Positions 18,761 to 27,851 are shown, counted from the first letter of the stretch. The stretch is 54,616 nucleotides of DNA from Bauldia litoralis (GCA_945882315.1 CAMCWB010000021.1:1-54616); one strand, 5' to 3'. The notes: generated from the sequence alone by a model not told the origin. Translations and numbers: made by a program.

Positions 18761-18964
18761 ATGCTCGACAAGGAAGCGATGATCCGCGAACGCGCCTATG
18801 CGATCTGGCTGCAGAGCGGCTGCCCGGCCGGCCGCGACCAGGAGCATTGGTATCAGGCCGTCTTCGAGGTCACCAACGACACCATCGCCGAAGCCAATCC
18901 GGTCAAACGCGTCAAGCGCGCGCTCCGCTCCGCCGCGACCGTGCCGGTCAAGAAGAAGAAATAG
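18761..18964 (+). CDS. DUF2934-family small protein
   Basis: A 67-residue protein with the DUF2934 signature: MIRERAYAIWLQSGCPAGRD followed by the EHWYQA motif at residues 28-33. The tail is basic (VKKKK). It is common in rhizobia and has no firmly known role. The start follows GAGGAGACGTCACG. It stands alone after the GbcA-like gene and abuts a family C repeat. Stop is TAG. Confidence 0.8.
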   Translation: MLDKEAMIRERAYAIWLQSGCPAGRDQEHWYQAVFEVTNDTIAEANPVKRVKRALRSAATVPVKKKK

Positions 18965-18970
18965 TCGATG

Positions 18971-19278
18971 CCCCCCTCTCCCGTGGGGAGAGGGCTCTTT
19001 CTCTTGGCGAACAGAGTGAGCCTAGAGAAGAGGGTGAGGGCGTACGACGCTGATGGAAAAGGGGCCCATCCGGCCTTCGCAACCCCTCACCCTTTTCGCC
19101 TAATTCCCCCGGATCAAGTCCGGGGTCATAAGGCTCAAAGCCCTCTCCCTATGGAGACCTTTGCACAACCTCGCAAGGCGCGGGACAGACCGGATTCGAA
19201 GAGAGAACGGATCGGAATCAACCCAAGAACATCCGCCTCGCTCTGTTAGGTTATGCAAAGGTCTCCTATGGGAGAGGA
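18971..19278. repeat. Intergenic repeat, family C, copy 1 (interrupted by a miniature element)
   Basis: It starts CCCCTCTCCCgtGGGGAGAGGG, continues through an AGAGGGTGAGGGCGTA block and an AACCCCTCACCC block, and ends with CCCTCTCCC-TAT-GGGAGAGG. That last hairpin is split by the element at 19153-19266. Copies are at 23082-23269 (uninterrupted) and 51838-52080. Confidence 0.8.
19153..19266. mobile_element. 114-bp miniature inverted-repeat element inserted in a repeat hairpin at the end of soxG
   Basis: The ends are GGAGACCTTTGCACAACCT (19153-19171) and, inverted, GGAGACCTTTGCATAACCT (19248-19266): 18 of 19 bases match. The element is flanked by TAT on both sides (19150-19152, 19267-19269), a 3-bp target duplication. 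Without it the flanks rejoin as CCCTCTCCC-TAT-GGGAGAGG, the hairpin of the family C repeat. No transposase is inside, so it must be moved in trans. The ends look like those of IS5-type elements, but I cannot confirm a family. The right end encodes the last six codons and the stop of soxG. Confidence 0.75.
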
Positions 19279-19776
19279 GACCCGATATTCGCGGGTTGCC
19301 TCTGCGAGGCAGCCCAGCACATAGGGGGCGAAGGAGCGCCACACCTCGATCCGGAAGCGATCGGGCGCCGTCCGCCACAACACGATTTCCGCCTTGCCGA
19401 AAAGTGTCCGCGTGCACATGCCGACCGGAAACGCATCAACCTCGAGATCGAGCGCGTTGAAGGCGTTGATCGCCTCCGCCGCTTCCGGCCCGTCCACGTC
19501 TATCGCAACCTGACGCTCGGAAATATCGACGAGGCTCGCCGGAACACCGTCGAGGGCGCCTTCGATATCCCCCATCAACGCGTCCTCGCCTTCAGCCGCA
19601 AGCAGCAACCACTCATCCGGCCCAAGCCATAGCGCGGCCCGCCGGCCGCCCTCGGTCGACCGGCACGCCTGTCGCGGCAGCGGCACACCGAAAGCCTGGC
19701 CGATCGTCGCCGCCGCAGCACTGTCGCCCCGCACCAAAAACCGTGTCGCCGCGGGCAGGAGCGTGACGCTAACCAT
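19246..19776 (-). CDS. soxG: Sarcosine oxidase gamma subunit
   Basis: A 176-residue SoxG, the usual length. Family features are ALWLGPDEWLLLA at about residues 47-59, SLVDISERQVAIDVDGPEA in the middle and KAEIVLWRTAPDRFRIEVWRSFAPYV near the end. It is the gamma subunit of heterotetrameric sarcosine oxidase, which packs against SoxA. The start codon overlaps the soxA stop region (8 bp overlap, 19769-19776). The last residues GDLCIT and the TAA stop come from the miniature element; without it the frame would have ended GRGL at a TGA a few codons later. The change is beyond the conserved domain, so activity is probably kept. Confidence 0.88.
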   Translation of the reverse strand: MVSVTLLPAATRFLVRGDSAAAATIGQAFGVPLPRQACRSTEGGRRAALWLGPDEWLLLAAEGEDALMGDIEGALDGVPASLVDISERQVAIDVDGPEAAEAINAFNALDLEVDAFPVGMCTRTLFGKAEIVLWRTAPDRFRIEVWRSFAPYVLGCLAEATREYRVSSPIGDLCIT

Positions 19777-22768
19777 TCAGCCGCGTCCCTTCCTTGTCGA
19801 GGAAGACCGGATCGACGACCTCCACCTCGATCATCCGCGTCGGCATCGGCACGAACAGCCTCTGCCCCATCCTGGCCCGCCCGCCCGCGACCAGCGCCAG
19901 CGCAATGCCATGCTGCAGCGACGGGCTCCAATAGGACGAGGTGACATGCCCGATCATCGGCACCGGGACCGGCACATGCGGATCGGCGACGATCTGCGCC
20001 CCCTCTTCCAGCACGATCGAGGCGTCGAGCGCCTTGAGGCCGACGAGCTGCTTGCGGTTCGCCTTCAGCATGTCGGGCCGGACCAGCGAGCGCTTGCCGA
20101 CGAAATCCGGCTTGGCCTTGCCGACCATGCCGGCGAGCCCGACATCGTCGGGCGTCATCGTCCCGTCGGTCTCCTGGCCGACGATGATGTAGCCCTTCTC
20201 GGCGCGCAGCACATGCATCGTCTCGGTGCCGTAGGGCGTGATGCCGAAGCGCTCGCCGGAAGCGAAGACCTTCTCCCAGACCGCCCGCCCCGCGCTCGCC
20301 GGCACGTTGATCTCGAAGCCGAGCTCGCCCGAGAAGCTGACCCGGAAAAGCCGCGTCGGCACGCCGGCGATCTTGCCCGACCGCACGCTCATATGCGGCA
20401 TCGCTTCCGCCGAGATGTCGATGTCTTCGACCAGCGGCGCGATGACTTCCCGCGCATGCCTGCCCTGCACCGCGATCACCGCCCATTGCTCGGTCGTCGA
20501 GGTCAGCCAGACCTTCAGCTCGGGGAACTCGGTCTGCAGATAATCCTCCATGTGATGGAGGACGCGCGGCGCGCCGCCGGTGGTCGTCGTGACATGGAAG
20601 CGGTCCGGCGCGATGCGGCCGATGACGCCGTCATCCATGATGAAGCCGGCCTCGGTCAGCATGACGCCGTAGCGGCAGCGGCCCGGCTCGAGTTTCGTCC
20701 AGGCATTGATGTAGAGCCGGTTCATGAACTCGGCCGCATCCGGCCCGACGATCTCGATCTTGCCCAGCGTCGAGGCATCGAAGATACCGACCGCGTCGCG
20801 CACCGCCTGGCATTCGCGCGCCACCGCCTTGTGGATGTCCTCGCCGGCTTTCGGGAAGTACCAGGCGCGTTTCCACAGGCCGACATCCTCGAAGGCGGCG
20901 CCCTGCTCCGCGGCCCAGTCATGGATCGGCGTCCTGCGCACCGGATCGAAGAGGTCGCCGCGCGAGGCGCCGGCAATCGCCCCGAAGGTGACCGGCGTGT
21001 AGGGCGGGCGGAAGCTGGTCAGCCCGACCGCCGGGACCGGCTTGCCGACCGCCTCGGCGACGATGGCGAGCGCGTTGATATTCGAGGTCTTGCCCTGGTC
21101 GGTCGCCATGCCGGTGGTCGTGTAGCGCTTGACATGCTCGATCGAGCGGAAGCCCTCGCGGGCGGCGAGCTTGATGTCCTTCGCCGTGACGTCATGCTGG
21201 AAATCGACGAAGGCCTTGACGCCGCGTTCGCTGCGCTGCGAGGGCGCCATGCCGGCATATCCGGCGTGACGCGCGTCGCGGCTTGCGGGCGCGCGCAGGC
21301 GCGAGACCGGCTCGCCGCGCGCCGCCCGTGCCGCCGCCTCCCCCGCCGCATAGCCGTCGGCGAGGCAGGCTTCGGTCTCGAAAGCTCCGGCGGAGGCGCC
21401 GGCCGAATGCTGGCGCTGCACTGGTTTTCCCGGCACGAAGGCATTCAGCCCCGCGTCGAAGGCGAGCCTGCCGCGCGACTGCGAGAAGAGATGGACGCTG
21501 GGTGTGAAGCCGCCCGACATCAACACGAGGTCGCAGGGAACACGCTCGCCGCCGCCGACCTTGCCGTCCGCCTCGATCATCCCGAGATCGACGGCCTTGA
21601 CGCGCATCCGTCCGAGCGTGCCGTTGATGGTGGTCGATGGCATCACGGTAATCCCGGCCGCCCGCGCCGCCGCGACATCGGTGCCGTCCGGTGAAGCACG
21701 GAGATCGGCGATCGCCACGACCTCGACGCCCGCCTCATGCAGGTCGAGCGCCGCGCGATAGGCCGAATCACCGGCGGTCAGGATGACGGTACGCTTGCCG
21801 GCCCTGACGCCGTAGCGGTTGAGATAGGTTCGCGCCGCATCGGCGAGCATGATGCCCGGCCGGTCGTTTTCCGGGAAGACGAGCGGCCGCTCGATCGCGC
21901 CGGTAGCGAGGATCACTTCCCTCGCCCGGACCTGCCATATCCGCTCGCGCGGCAATTCGGGATCGGGATCGGCGAGATGGTCGGTGATCCGCTCGGCGAG
22001 GCAGACGAGATTGTCGGCGTAATAGCCGAAGGCGGTGGTGCGCGGCAGCAGGCGGACGCGGTCGCGCCCTGCCAGCGTCGCGACCGCCTCGATGACAAGA
22101 TCCGCGACGGTCTGCCCGGCGATCGTGCCGCGCGTCTCATGCAGCAGCGCGCCGCCGAACTCCGCCTGCTCGTCGCAGAGGATGACGCGCGCCCCGGCTT
22201 CCGATGCCGCGATCGCCGCGGCGAGCCCGGCCGGTCCGCCGCCCACCACCAGCACGTCGCAATGGACGTAGCGGTGCAAATAGCGGTCGGGATCGGCGGA
22301 TTTGGGCGCCACGCCGAGGCCGGCGCGCCGCCGGATCGCCGGCTCATAGACATGCCGCCAGAAGCTGCGTGGCCACATGAAGGATTTATAGTAGAAGCCG
22401 GCCGGGATGAGCGGCGAGAGATAGTTTGCCGCCTCGCCGAGATCGAAGGCGAGCGACGGCCAGCGGTTCTGGCTCGTCGTCGCGAGACCCTCGTAAAGCT
22501 CTATCGTCGTGGCGCGAAGATTGGGCGTCTCGCGGCCGCCGCCGCGGTCGACATGGACGAGGGCGTTCGGCTCCTCGGCGCCGGCCGAGAGGAAGCCGCG
22601 CGGCCGATGGTATTTGAACGAGCGCCCGACCAGGTGGACGCCGTTGGCGATCAGCGCCGAGGCCAGCGTGTCGCCGGCGAAGCCCTTCAGCCGCTCGCCG
22701 TCGAAGGTAAACTCGACCGGCCGCGACCGGTCGATCCTGCCGCCCGTCTCTGTCCGGGAATCATTCAT
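19769..22768 (-). CDS. soxA: Sarcosine oxidase alpha subunit
   Basis: A 999-residue SoxA, full length. The N-terminal ferredoxin-like domain has RPVEFTFDGERLKGFAGDTLASAL and GRSFKYHRPRG. The dinucleotide-binding domain has VLVVGGGPAGLAAAIAASEAGARVIL at about residue 170, with a second NAD(P)-type site around VILTAGDSAYRAALDLHEAG. The C-terminal tetrahydrofolate-binding GcvT-like domain (from about 610) has GIFDASTLGKIEIVGPDA and RVSFSGELGFEINVP. The complex oxidises sarcosine to glycine and passes the methyl carbon to THF as 5,10-methylene-THF, making H2O2. I use the ATG at 22768, which overlaps the soxD stop (ATGA). Stop is TAG. Confidence 0.92.
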   Translation of the reverse strand: MNDSRTETGGRIDRSRPVEFTFDGERLKGFAGDTLASALIANGVHLVGRSFKYHRPRGFLSAGAEEPNALVHVDRGGGRETPNLRATTIELYEGLATTSQNRWPSLAFDLGEAANYLSPLIPAGFYYKSFMWPRSFWRHVYEPAIRRRAGLGVAPKSADPDRYLHRYVHCDVLVVGGGPAGLAAAIAASEAGARVILCDEQAEFGGALLHETRGTIAGQTVADLVIEAVATLAGRDRVRLLPRTTAFGYYADNLVCLAERITDHLADPDPELPRERIWQVRAREVILATGAIERPLVFPENDRPGIMLADAARTYLNRYGVRAGKRTVILTAGDSAYRAALDLHEAGVEVVAIADLRASPDGTDVAAARAAGITVMPSTTINGTLGRMRVKAVDLGMIEADGKVGGGERVPCDLVLMSGGFTPSVHLFSQSRGRLAFDAGLNAFVPGKPVQRQHSAGASAGAFETEACLADGYAAGEAAARAARGEPVSRLRAPASRDARHAGYAGMAPSQRSERGVKAFVDFQHDVTAKDIKLAAREGFRSIEHVKRYTTTGMATDQGKTSNINALAIVAEAVGKPVPAVGLTSFRPPYTPVTFGAIAGASRGDLFDPVRRTPIHDWAAEQGAAFEDVGLWKRAWYFPKAGEDIHKAVARECQAVRDAVGIFDASTLGKIEIVGPDAAEFMNRLYINAWTKLEPGRCRYGVMLTEAGFIMDDGVIGRIAPDRFHVTTTTGGAPRVLHHMEDYLQTEFPELKVWLTSTTEQWAVIAVQGRHAREVIAPLVEDIDISAEAMPHMSVRSGKIAGVPTRLFRVSFSGELGFEINVPASAGRAVWEKVFASGERFGITPYGTETMHVLRAEKGYIIVGQETDGTMTPDDVGLAGMVGKAKPDFVGKRSLVRPDMLKANRKQLVGLKALDASIVLEEGAQIVADPHVPVPVPMIGHVTSSYWSPSLQHGIALALVAGGRARMGQRLFVPMPTRMIEVEVVDPVFLDKEGTRLNG

Positions 22769-23046
22769 GAGGCGGCGCCGGGCGCACTGGCGCCGATCGG
22801 ATAGGTTTCGAGGATGCGGTCGCTCACCGTGTCGCGGACGCAGTTGAAGAAGCGGGCGCAGCCATGGATGTGCCGCCAGCGCTCGAAATGCACGCCCTTG
22901 GTGTTGGTCCGCATGTAGAGATAGTCGGCCCATTGCTGGTCGCCGAGATCATCCGGCCGCGACGGCCGCGCGATATGCGCCTCGCCGCCATAGCGGAATT
23001 CGTTCTCAGGCCGCACGCCGCAATGAGGGCAAGGGATCAGCAGCAT
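22765..23046 (-). CDS. soxD: Sarcosine oxidase delta subunit
   Basis: A 93-residue SoxD that binds structural zinc. Ligands are visible as the Cys pair in LIPCPHCG at the N-terminus and the His/Cys in RWRHIHGCARFFNC. Other family features are FRYGGEAHIARP and WADYLYMRTNTKGVHFE. I chose the ATG at 23046 (MLLIPCPHCG), the usual SoxD N-terminus; an ATG five codons upstream is possible, and the frame further upstream is repeat DNA. It overlaps soxA by 4 bp (ATGA). A 190-bp family C repeat separates it from soxB, unusual because these genes are normally contiguous. Confidence 0.9.
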   Translation of the reverse strand: MLLIPCPHCGVRPENEFRYGGEAHIARPSRPDDLGDQQWADYLYMRTNTKGVHFERWRHIHGCARFFNCVRDTVSDRILETYPIGASAPGAAS

Positions 23047-23081
23047 CGGCGAGCCCGGCATACTGGAGGCCGCAGCGAATT

Positions 23082-23269
23082 CCCCTCTCCCGTGGGGAGA
23101 GGGCTCTTTCTCTTGGCGAGGCAACGCCGAGCCTTAGAGAAAGAGGGTGAGGGCGTACAACGCCGATGGCTCGCATAGCCGACGGAAAACGACGGTCCCA
23201 ACCCCTCACCCTTCTCGCCTAATTCGCTCCGCTCATAAGGCTCGAAGCCCTCTCCTTTCGGGAGAGGGA
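23082..23269. repeat. Intergenic repeat, family C, copy 2 (uninterrupted), between soxB and soxD
   Basis: It starts CCCCTCTCCCgtGGGGAGAGGG and ends CCCTCTCCtttcGGGAGAGGG, with the same internal GAGGGTGAGGGCGTAC and AACCCCTCACCC blocks as copy 1. It acts as an empty-site reference for the element at 19153-19266. Its strong terminal hairpins could reduce or differentially process the soxB-soxD transcript. Confidence 0.8.
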
Positions 23270-23313
23270 GTAGCGCCGAGTTAGCCGCAACGCTGAGGAC
23301 GATACCGCCCATA

Positions 23314-24567
23314 CTAGTGCGCCACCGCGGCAGCCGCCGCCTCGTCGATCAGCCTGCCGCCGCGGAAGCGGTCGAGCGTGAAGGGGGCGGCCAGCGGATG
23401 CGGCTCGCCCTCCGCCATCGTCGCCGCGAAGACATGGCCGGAGCCCGGCGTCGCCTTGAAGCCGCCGGTGCCCCAGCCGCAATTGACGAACAGCCCCGGC
23501 ACCGGCGTCTTGCCGATGATCGGCGAGCGGTCGGGCGTCACGTCGACGATACCGCCCCAGTTCCGCAGCATCTTCATGCGCCGGAACATCGGGAAGAGCT
23601 CAGTGATCGCGTCGAGCGTGTGCGCGGCGATGTGGAAGCCGCCGGTCTGGCTGTAGGAAACATAGGCGTCGGTACCGGCGCCGATGACCAGTTCGCCCTT
23701 GTCCGACTGCGAAATATAGGCGTGGATCGTGTTCGACATGACCACGCAGGGAAAGACCGGCTTCACCGGCTCGGAGACCAGCGCCTGCAGCGGATAGGAT
23801 TCGATCGGCATGCGCACGCCGGCCATCGCCATCACGACCGAGGTGTGGCCCGCCGCGACGACGCCGACCTTCTTCGTGCGGATCGTGCCACGCGTCGTCT
23901 CGACGCCGGTGACGGCGCCGCTGACGTCGCGGATGATGCCCTGCACCGCGCAATTCTCGATGATGTCGACGCCGCGCCGGCTGGCGCCGCGGGCATAGCC
24001 CCAGGCGACGGCGTCATGGCGGGCTGTGCCGCCGCGCCGCTGCAGCGAGGCGCCGACCACCGGGTAGCGGATGTCCTTGCCGATATTCAGCACCGGGCAG
24101 AATTCCCGCGCCTCCTCGGGCGTCAGCCATTCATTGTCGATGCCGTTCAGCCGGTTGGAATGGACGTGGCGCTTCAGCACCTGGATGTCGTGGGTGTTGT
24201 GCGCCAGCATCATGACGCCGCGCGGTGAATACATGACGTTGTAGTTGAGCTCGGAGGAGAGCGATTCCCAGAGCTTCACGGCATGTTCGTAGAGCGCCGC
24301 GCTTTCGTCCCAGAGATAGTTGGAGCGGATGATCGTGGTGTTGCGGCCGGTATTGCCGCCGCCCAGCCAGCCCTTCTCGAGCACCGCCACATTGGTGATG
24401 CCGTGTTCCTTGGCGAGGTAATAGGCCGTCGCCAGGCCATGGCCGCCGGCGCCGATGATGACGGCGTCATATTCGGCCTTGGGCTCCGGCGAGCGCCATT
24501 GCTCCGCCCACGTCCGGTGGCCGGTCAAGGCGCCAAGTGCGAGTGTCAGGAGAGAAAATCGATGCAT
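23314..24567 (-). CDS. soxB: Sarcosine oxidase beta subunit
   Basis: A 417-residue SoxB, the usual length. It starts [20 protein letters not shown], followed by [25 protein letters not shown] (FAD-binding Rossmann motif, residues 32-56) and [20 protein letters not shown]. The His in [16 protein letters not shown] is where the covalent FMN is expected. The C-terminus has [20 protein letters not shown] and [15 protein letters not shown]. It contains the sarcosine oxidation site of the complex. It is the first gene of soxB-D-A-G. Stop is TAG. Confidence 0.92.
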   Translation of the reverse strand: MHRFSLLTLALGALTGHRTWAEQWRSPEPKAEYDAVIIGAGGHGLATAYYLAKEHGITNVAVLEKGWLGGGNTGRNTTIIRSNYLWDESAALYEHAVKLWESLSSELNYNVMYSPRGVMMLAHNTHDIQVLKRHVHSNRLNGIDNEWLTPEEAREFCPVLNIGKDIRYPVVGASLQRRGGTARHDAVAWGYARGASRRGVDIIENCAVQGIIRDVSGAVTGVETTRGTIRTKKVGVVAAGHTSVVMAMAGVRMPIESYPLQALVSEPVKPVFPCVVMSNTIHAYISQSDKGELVIGAGTDAYVSYSQTGGFHIAAHTLDAITELFPMFRRMKMLRNWGGIVDVTPDRSPIIGKTPVPGLFVNCGWGTGGFKATPGSGHVFAATMAEGEPHPLAAPFTLDRFRGGRLIDEAAAAAVAH

Positions 24568-24619
24568 TCCGAGTCCGCCTTACCCGGACGATGACGGGAG
24601 AGCGGCCCGGAGGCAAGAG

Positions 24620-24647
24620 GCCGGCCCGCGCAAGCGCGCGGACCGGC
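24620..24647 (-). terminator. Hairpin downstream of terC
   Basis: GCCGGcCCGCGC-aagc-GCGCGGaCCGGC is a long, nearly perfect inverted repeat, 14 bp beyond the terC stop codon. No T-run follows on the minus strand, so it may be a weak intrinsic terminator or an mRNA 3'-end stabiliser ahead of soxB. Confidence 0.5.
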
Positions 24648-24660
24648 AGGATTGCAGTCG

Positions 24661-25323
24661 CTAGCCGAGGATCCCGGCCTTTTCGACATAGGGCCAGACC
24701 TCGTGGCCGCCGTCGAAGATCATCTTCAGCGCGACATAGAGGATGATGATCAGGCCGACATAGGCGATCCAGCGATGCTTGCCGAGAAGCCGTGCGATGA
24801 ACGACGCGGCGAGGCCCATGAGCGCGATCGACAGGACCAGGCCGAAGACCAGCACATAAGGATGCTCGCGCGCGGCGCCCGCCACGGCCAGCACGTTGTC
24901 GAGCGACATCGAAACGTCGGCGATGATGATCTGGATCGTCGCCTGGCGGAGGGTCTTCTTCTTCTGGCCCGAAACCGTGCCGTCGGCGTTGAGATCGGCA
25001 TTCGCCAGGGCTTCCTGGGCATTGGCCTCATGGTGTGACTCGCGGAGTTCGCGCCACATCTTCCAGCACACCCAGAGCAGCAGGATACCGCCGGCGAGCA
25101 GCAGGCCGACCATCTGGAGAAGCTGGACGGTGACCGCGGCAAAGCCGATGCGGAGCAGCGTCGCGGCAAGGATGCCGATGATCACCGCCTTGTTGCGCTG
25201 CTCGGTCGGCAGGCCGGCGGCGGCTAGGCCGATGACGATGGCGTTATCGCCCGCAAGCACTAGGTCGATGGCGATGACCTGGAAGAATGCGGTCATAACT
25301 TCAGGCGTGATAAGATCAAACAT
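24661..25323 (-). CDS. TerC-family integral membrane protein
   Basis: A 220-residue TerC/Alx-type membrane protein. The family hallmarks are the two acidic motifs inside membrane segments, IDLVLAGDNAIVIGLAAAGL at residues 18-37 and VSMSLDNVLAVAGAA around residue 130. About six hydrophobic spans surround a charged cytoplasmic loop (ELRESHHEANAQEALANADL to KKKTLRQ). Members have been linked to manganese export or metal homeostasis; a specific ion cannot be assigned here. The ATG at 25323 follows AAAGGGACTCGC. A structured leader precedes it. Stop is TAG. Confidence 0.88.
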   Translation of the reverse strand: MFDLITPEVMTAFFQVIAIDLVLAGDNAIVIGLAAAGLPTEQRNKAVIIGILAATLLRIGFAAVTVQLLQMVGLLLAGGILLLWVCWKMWRELRESHHEANAQEALANADLNADGTVSGQKKKTLRQATIQIIIADVSMSLDNVLAVAGAAREHPYVLVFGLVLSIALMGLAASFIARLLGKHRWIAYVGLIIILYVALKMIFDGGHEVWPYVEKAGILG

Positions 25324-25332
25324 GCGAGTCCC

Positions 25333-25406
25333 TTTGTTGAAAACCAACAAAATGGCTCGGCTTCGGTCCCCTGACGTCCGGGCTTAAAGGCCCACCCGAC
25401 ACGTCA
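25333..25406 (-). promoter_or_regulatory. Structured 5' leader of terC (possible RNA regulator)
   Basis: On the minus strand, TGACGT (25401-25406) pairs with ACGTCA (25372-25377) around an inner GGGC-ctttaa-GCCC hairpin (25380-25393). A second hairpin TTTGTTG-gtttt-CAACAAA (25333-25351) then lies directly next to the Shine-Dalgarno sequence. The arrangement could control ribosome access. I could not match it to the manganese riboswitch consensus (yybP-ykoY), which often precedes terC genes, so this is only a candidate. Confidence 0.4.
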
Positions 25407-25612
25407 TCTCCTCCGACGAAGGCGCCCGCGAATTATCCGCTAACGCCTGTCGGCCTGGAGTTTCGGCACCATCTGCAGGCCACCCTGCCGGAAATCCAGT
25501 CCGACATCACAGCTCACATGAGCTGCCAGAGGGGCCCGGCCTGGAGACGCTCTATTTAAGTTATCCGGGGGAACCGCTCAAGCCTCTTTGCGCGGCAGCG
25601 AGGCGCAATCGT

Positions 25613-26671
25613 TCAATCGGCGTCCGGCGGTGGCGGCGGCGCCTTGATGACCTTGAAGACCAGCGGGGTTATCAGGAGCACGAAAAGCACCCGGCAAAGC
25701 TGGCAGGTGACGACGAAAGCCGTTTCCATGCCGAGCGCGAAGGTGATCAGCGTCATCTCGACCATGCCGGCCGGGGCAAGCGCGAGCAGCAGGCCCTCGA
25801 TCGGCTGCGCCAGGAACAGGGTCCCGACATAGGCGGTGGCCGCGGCGCTGGTGATCAGCACGAGCGCCCAGCCGGTGCCGATGACGAGCACTTTCCTGAC
25901 CTCGGACCATCTGACGCCGGCAAAGCGCGCCCCGATCACCGAGCCCAGCACCACCTGCACGATCGCGATCAGCCAGGACGGCGGCGCCGCAGCCGTCATC
26001 TCGGTGACGTGGACGCCCATGCTGAGGAGCATCGGGATGATCATCGGCGCGCCCGGGAACTTGATCCGCTTGGACAGGAAGAAGCCGATCAGGGCGCAGA
26101 GCGTCAGCAGGATCCAGTCGGGAATGGTGAGCAGGGCCGCATGCGAGGCGCCGAGAGACGTCCGCCCGATCGGATGGCCGATATAGATCTGCAATGCGAA
26201 GGGCACGATGAAGATCACCCCAAGCATGCGGATCAGGTGGATCATCACCAGCCGCCTGATGTCGCCGCCGAGCGAACTGCCTAGCAGCGTCAGCTCGCCG
26301 AGCCCGCCGGGCGCCGAGGCGAAGAAGGCCGTCACCTTGTCGTAGCCGCCGAAGGTCCGGAAATAGGCATAGCCGACGGTCAGCATCACCAGCGAATAGG
26401 CGATCAGGAGGGCGATCGCCGGCCACCAGCTGGCGATCGAGCCGGCCAGCGCCGGGGTGAAGGTGCTGCCGGCGAGAACCCCGACCACCGGGCGCACGAA
26501 ATTGCGGGTCGGCGTCTTGAGGAGAAACCGCGAATTCATCACTGCGGCGACGGCCGTGGCGAGGATCGCGCCCAGTGTCCACGGCAGCGGCGCATGAATC
26601 AGGTAGAATACGGCTCCCCCGGCCGCCCCTATCGCAAGGCCCACGACCAACGTCAGGAATCGTTCAAGCAT
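25613..26671 (-). CDS. AbrB-family membrane protein (formerly ammonia monooxygenase family)
   Basis: A 352-residue, about 10-TM protein of the AbrB/AbrB-duplication family. It has two homologous halves, each with a glycine/proline-rich motif: PLPWTLGAILATA and FASAPGGLGELTLLG in the first, KFPGAPMIIPMLLSMG and ALAPAGMVEMTLITFALG in the second. These are predicted transporters or membrane regulators with no settled substrate. The tail is proline-rich and acidic (APPPPPDAD). It is preceded by the aldo/keto reductase gene on the same strand. The 289 bp between it and terC contain only the terC leader and no other gene. Confidence 0.85.
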   Translation of the reverse strand: MLERFLTLVVGLAIGAAGGAVFYLIHAPLPWTLGAILATAVAAVMNSRFLLKTPTRNFVRPVVGVLAGSTFTPALAGSIASWWPAIALLIAYSLVMLTVGYAYFRTFGGYDKVTAFFASAPGGLGELTLLGSSLGGDIRRLVMIHLIRMLGVIFIVPFALQIYIGHPIGRTSLGASHAALLTIPDWILLTLCALIGFFLSKRIKFPGAPMIIPMLLSMGVHVTEMTAAAPPSWLIAIVQVVLGSVIGARFAGVRWSEVRKVLVIGTGWALVLITSAAATAYVGTLFLAQPIEGLLLALAPAGMVEMTLITFALGMETAFVVTCQLCRVLFVLLITPLVFKVIKAPPPPPDAD

Positions 26672-26782
26672 CGGCCTGCTTCGGACTTGCGGGGCGGTTC
26701 TTCCTGGACGGAAGGGCGGGGAAACCTCTGACCTAGAGGCTTTGCGTGTTGTGACTACTCCGAGTCCCGCCGGCCTGCAAAC

Positions 26783-27724
26783 TCATCCGGCCAGGATTTT
26801 GTCGACCTCCGCGAGGTCGTCGGCTGTAAGCCGCCAGCCGACGGCTGCGACATTTTCCTCGACTTGTGCCGCCGACGTCGCGCCGGGGATGATGCTCGAG
26901 ATGAAGGGCTTGGTCGCGAGCCAGGAAAAGGCCAGTTCCACCAGCGTATGACCGCGCGATTCGGCAAAGACGCCGAGCTTCTCGGCGACGTCGAAATTGG
27001 CGTCCTGAGCGTATTTGACGGCGTGATGCTTCATCTTTTGCAGACGCGAGCCTTCCGGCAGCGGCTGGTTACGCTTGTATTTGCCGGTCAGGATGCCGCT
27101 CGCCAGCGGCCTGTAAGGCAACAGGCCCATCCCCGCGGCTTCGAGCGCCGGGATGAGCTCCTTCTCATGGCCGCGATAGGCGAGGCTGTATTCGTCCTGC
27201 ACCGAGATCGGCGGGCTGAGGCCGAGATGCTTGGCGGTCCACGCCGCCTCGGTCACCTGCCAGCCGGCGAAGTTCGAGACGCCCGCATAGCGGATCTTGC
27301 CCTGCCGGATGAGGTCCTCGAAGGTCCGCATCGTCTCTTCGATCGGCGTCAGCGGATCGGCGCGGTGGATCTGGTAGAGGTCGATCCAGTCGGTCTTGAG
27401 CCGCTTGAGGCTCGCCTCGACGGCCGCCATGATGTAGCGCCGCGAGGCGCCCGAGAGTTGCGTGCGGTTGCCGGGATCGATGCCGAATTTCGAGGCCAGC
27501 ACGATATCCTTGCGGGCCGGGCCGAAAATCTCGCCGAGCGCCTTCTCCGAGCCGCCGACGCCGCCGTAGCGATCGGCCGTGTCGAAGAGGGTGACGCCAA
27601 GATCGAGCGCCTTGTGCACGATCTGGCGGGCCTGCTCCTGTTCGACGCGCTCGCCGAAATTGTTGCAGCCGAGCCCGATCAGCGACACCCGCAGGCCGGA
27701 CCGTCCGAGATTCCTTATTTCCAT
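26783..27724 (-). CDS. Aldo/keto reductase
   Basis: A 313-residue NADP-dependent aldo/keto reductase (TIM barrel). Catalytic residues are visible: Asp and Tyr in LFDTADRYGG (residues 46-55), Lys in VLASKFGID, and His in YQIHRADP. The cofactor end has SIIPGATSAAQVEENVAA near residues 282-300. It belongs to the YajO/general-stress-type branch, which acts on small aldehydes or sugars. Convergent and divergent relations give no substrate clue. It could be part of the same unit as the AbrB-family gene 110 bp downstream. Stop is TGA. Confidence 0.88.
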   Translation of the reverse strand: MEIRNLGRSGLRVSLIGLGCNNFGERVEQEQARQIVHKALDLGVTLFDTADRYGGVGGSEKALGEIFGPARKDIVLASKFGIDPGNRTQLSGASRRYIMAAVEASLKRLKTDWIDLYQIHRADPLTPIEETMRTFEDLIRQGKIRYAGVSNFAGWQVTEAAWTAKHLGLSPPISVQDEYSLAYRGHEKELIPALEAAGMGLLPYRPLASGILTGKYKRNQPLPEGSRLQKMKHHAVKYAQDANFDVAEKLGVFAESRGHTLVELAFSWLATKPFISSIIPGATSAAQVEENVAAVGWRLTADDLAEVDKILAG

Positions 27725-27851
27725 TTTCTTGTCCCCGGAGTGAAGAGCGGCGGCAGCGAGCGTTCACTTGAACGGTGCCAAGGGAGGAAAGCGCCGCTCG
27801 TCCCGCATCGCCGCCGCCGCCGCAAGCGAACGAGAAATCCTACTGAACCCA

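Noticed and set aside
18971-19278. CRISPR array or tandem repeat near soxG
   Set aside because: The repeated blocks are inverted palindromes of a dispersed repeat family, not regularly spaced direct repeats.
25324-25560. Manganese (yybP-ykoY) riboswitch upstream of terC
   Set aside because: The conserved loop sequences of that riboswitch could not be found. Only a generic structured leader is claimed.
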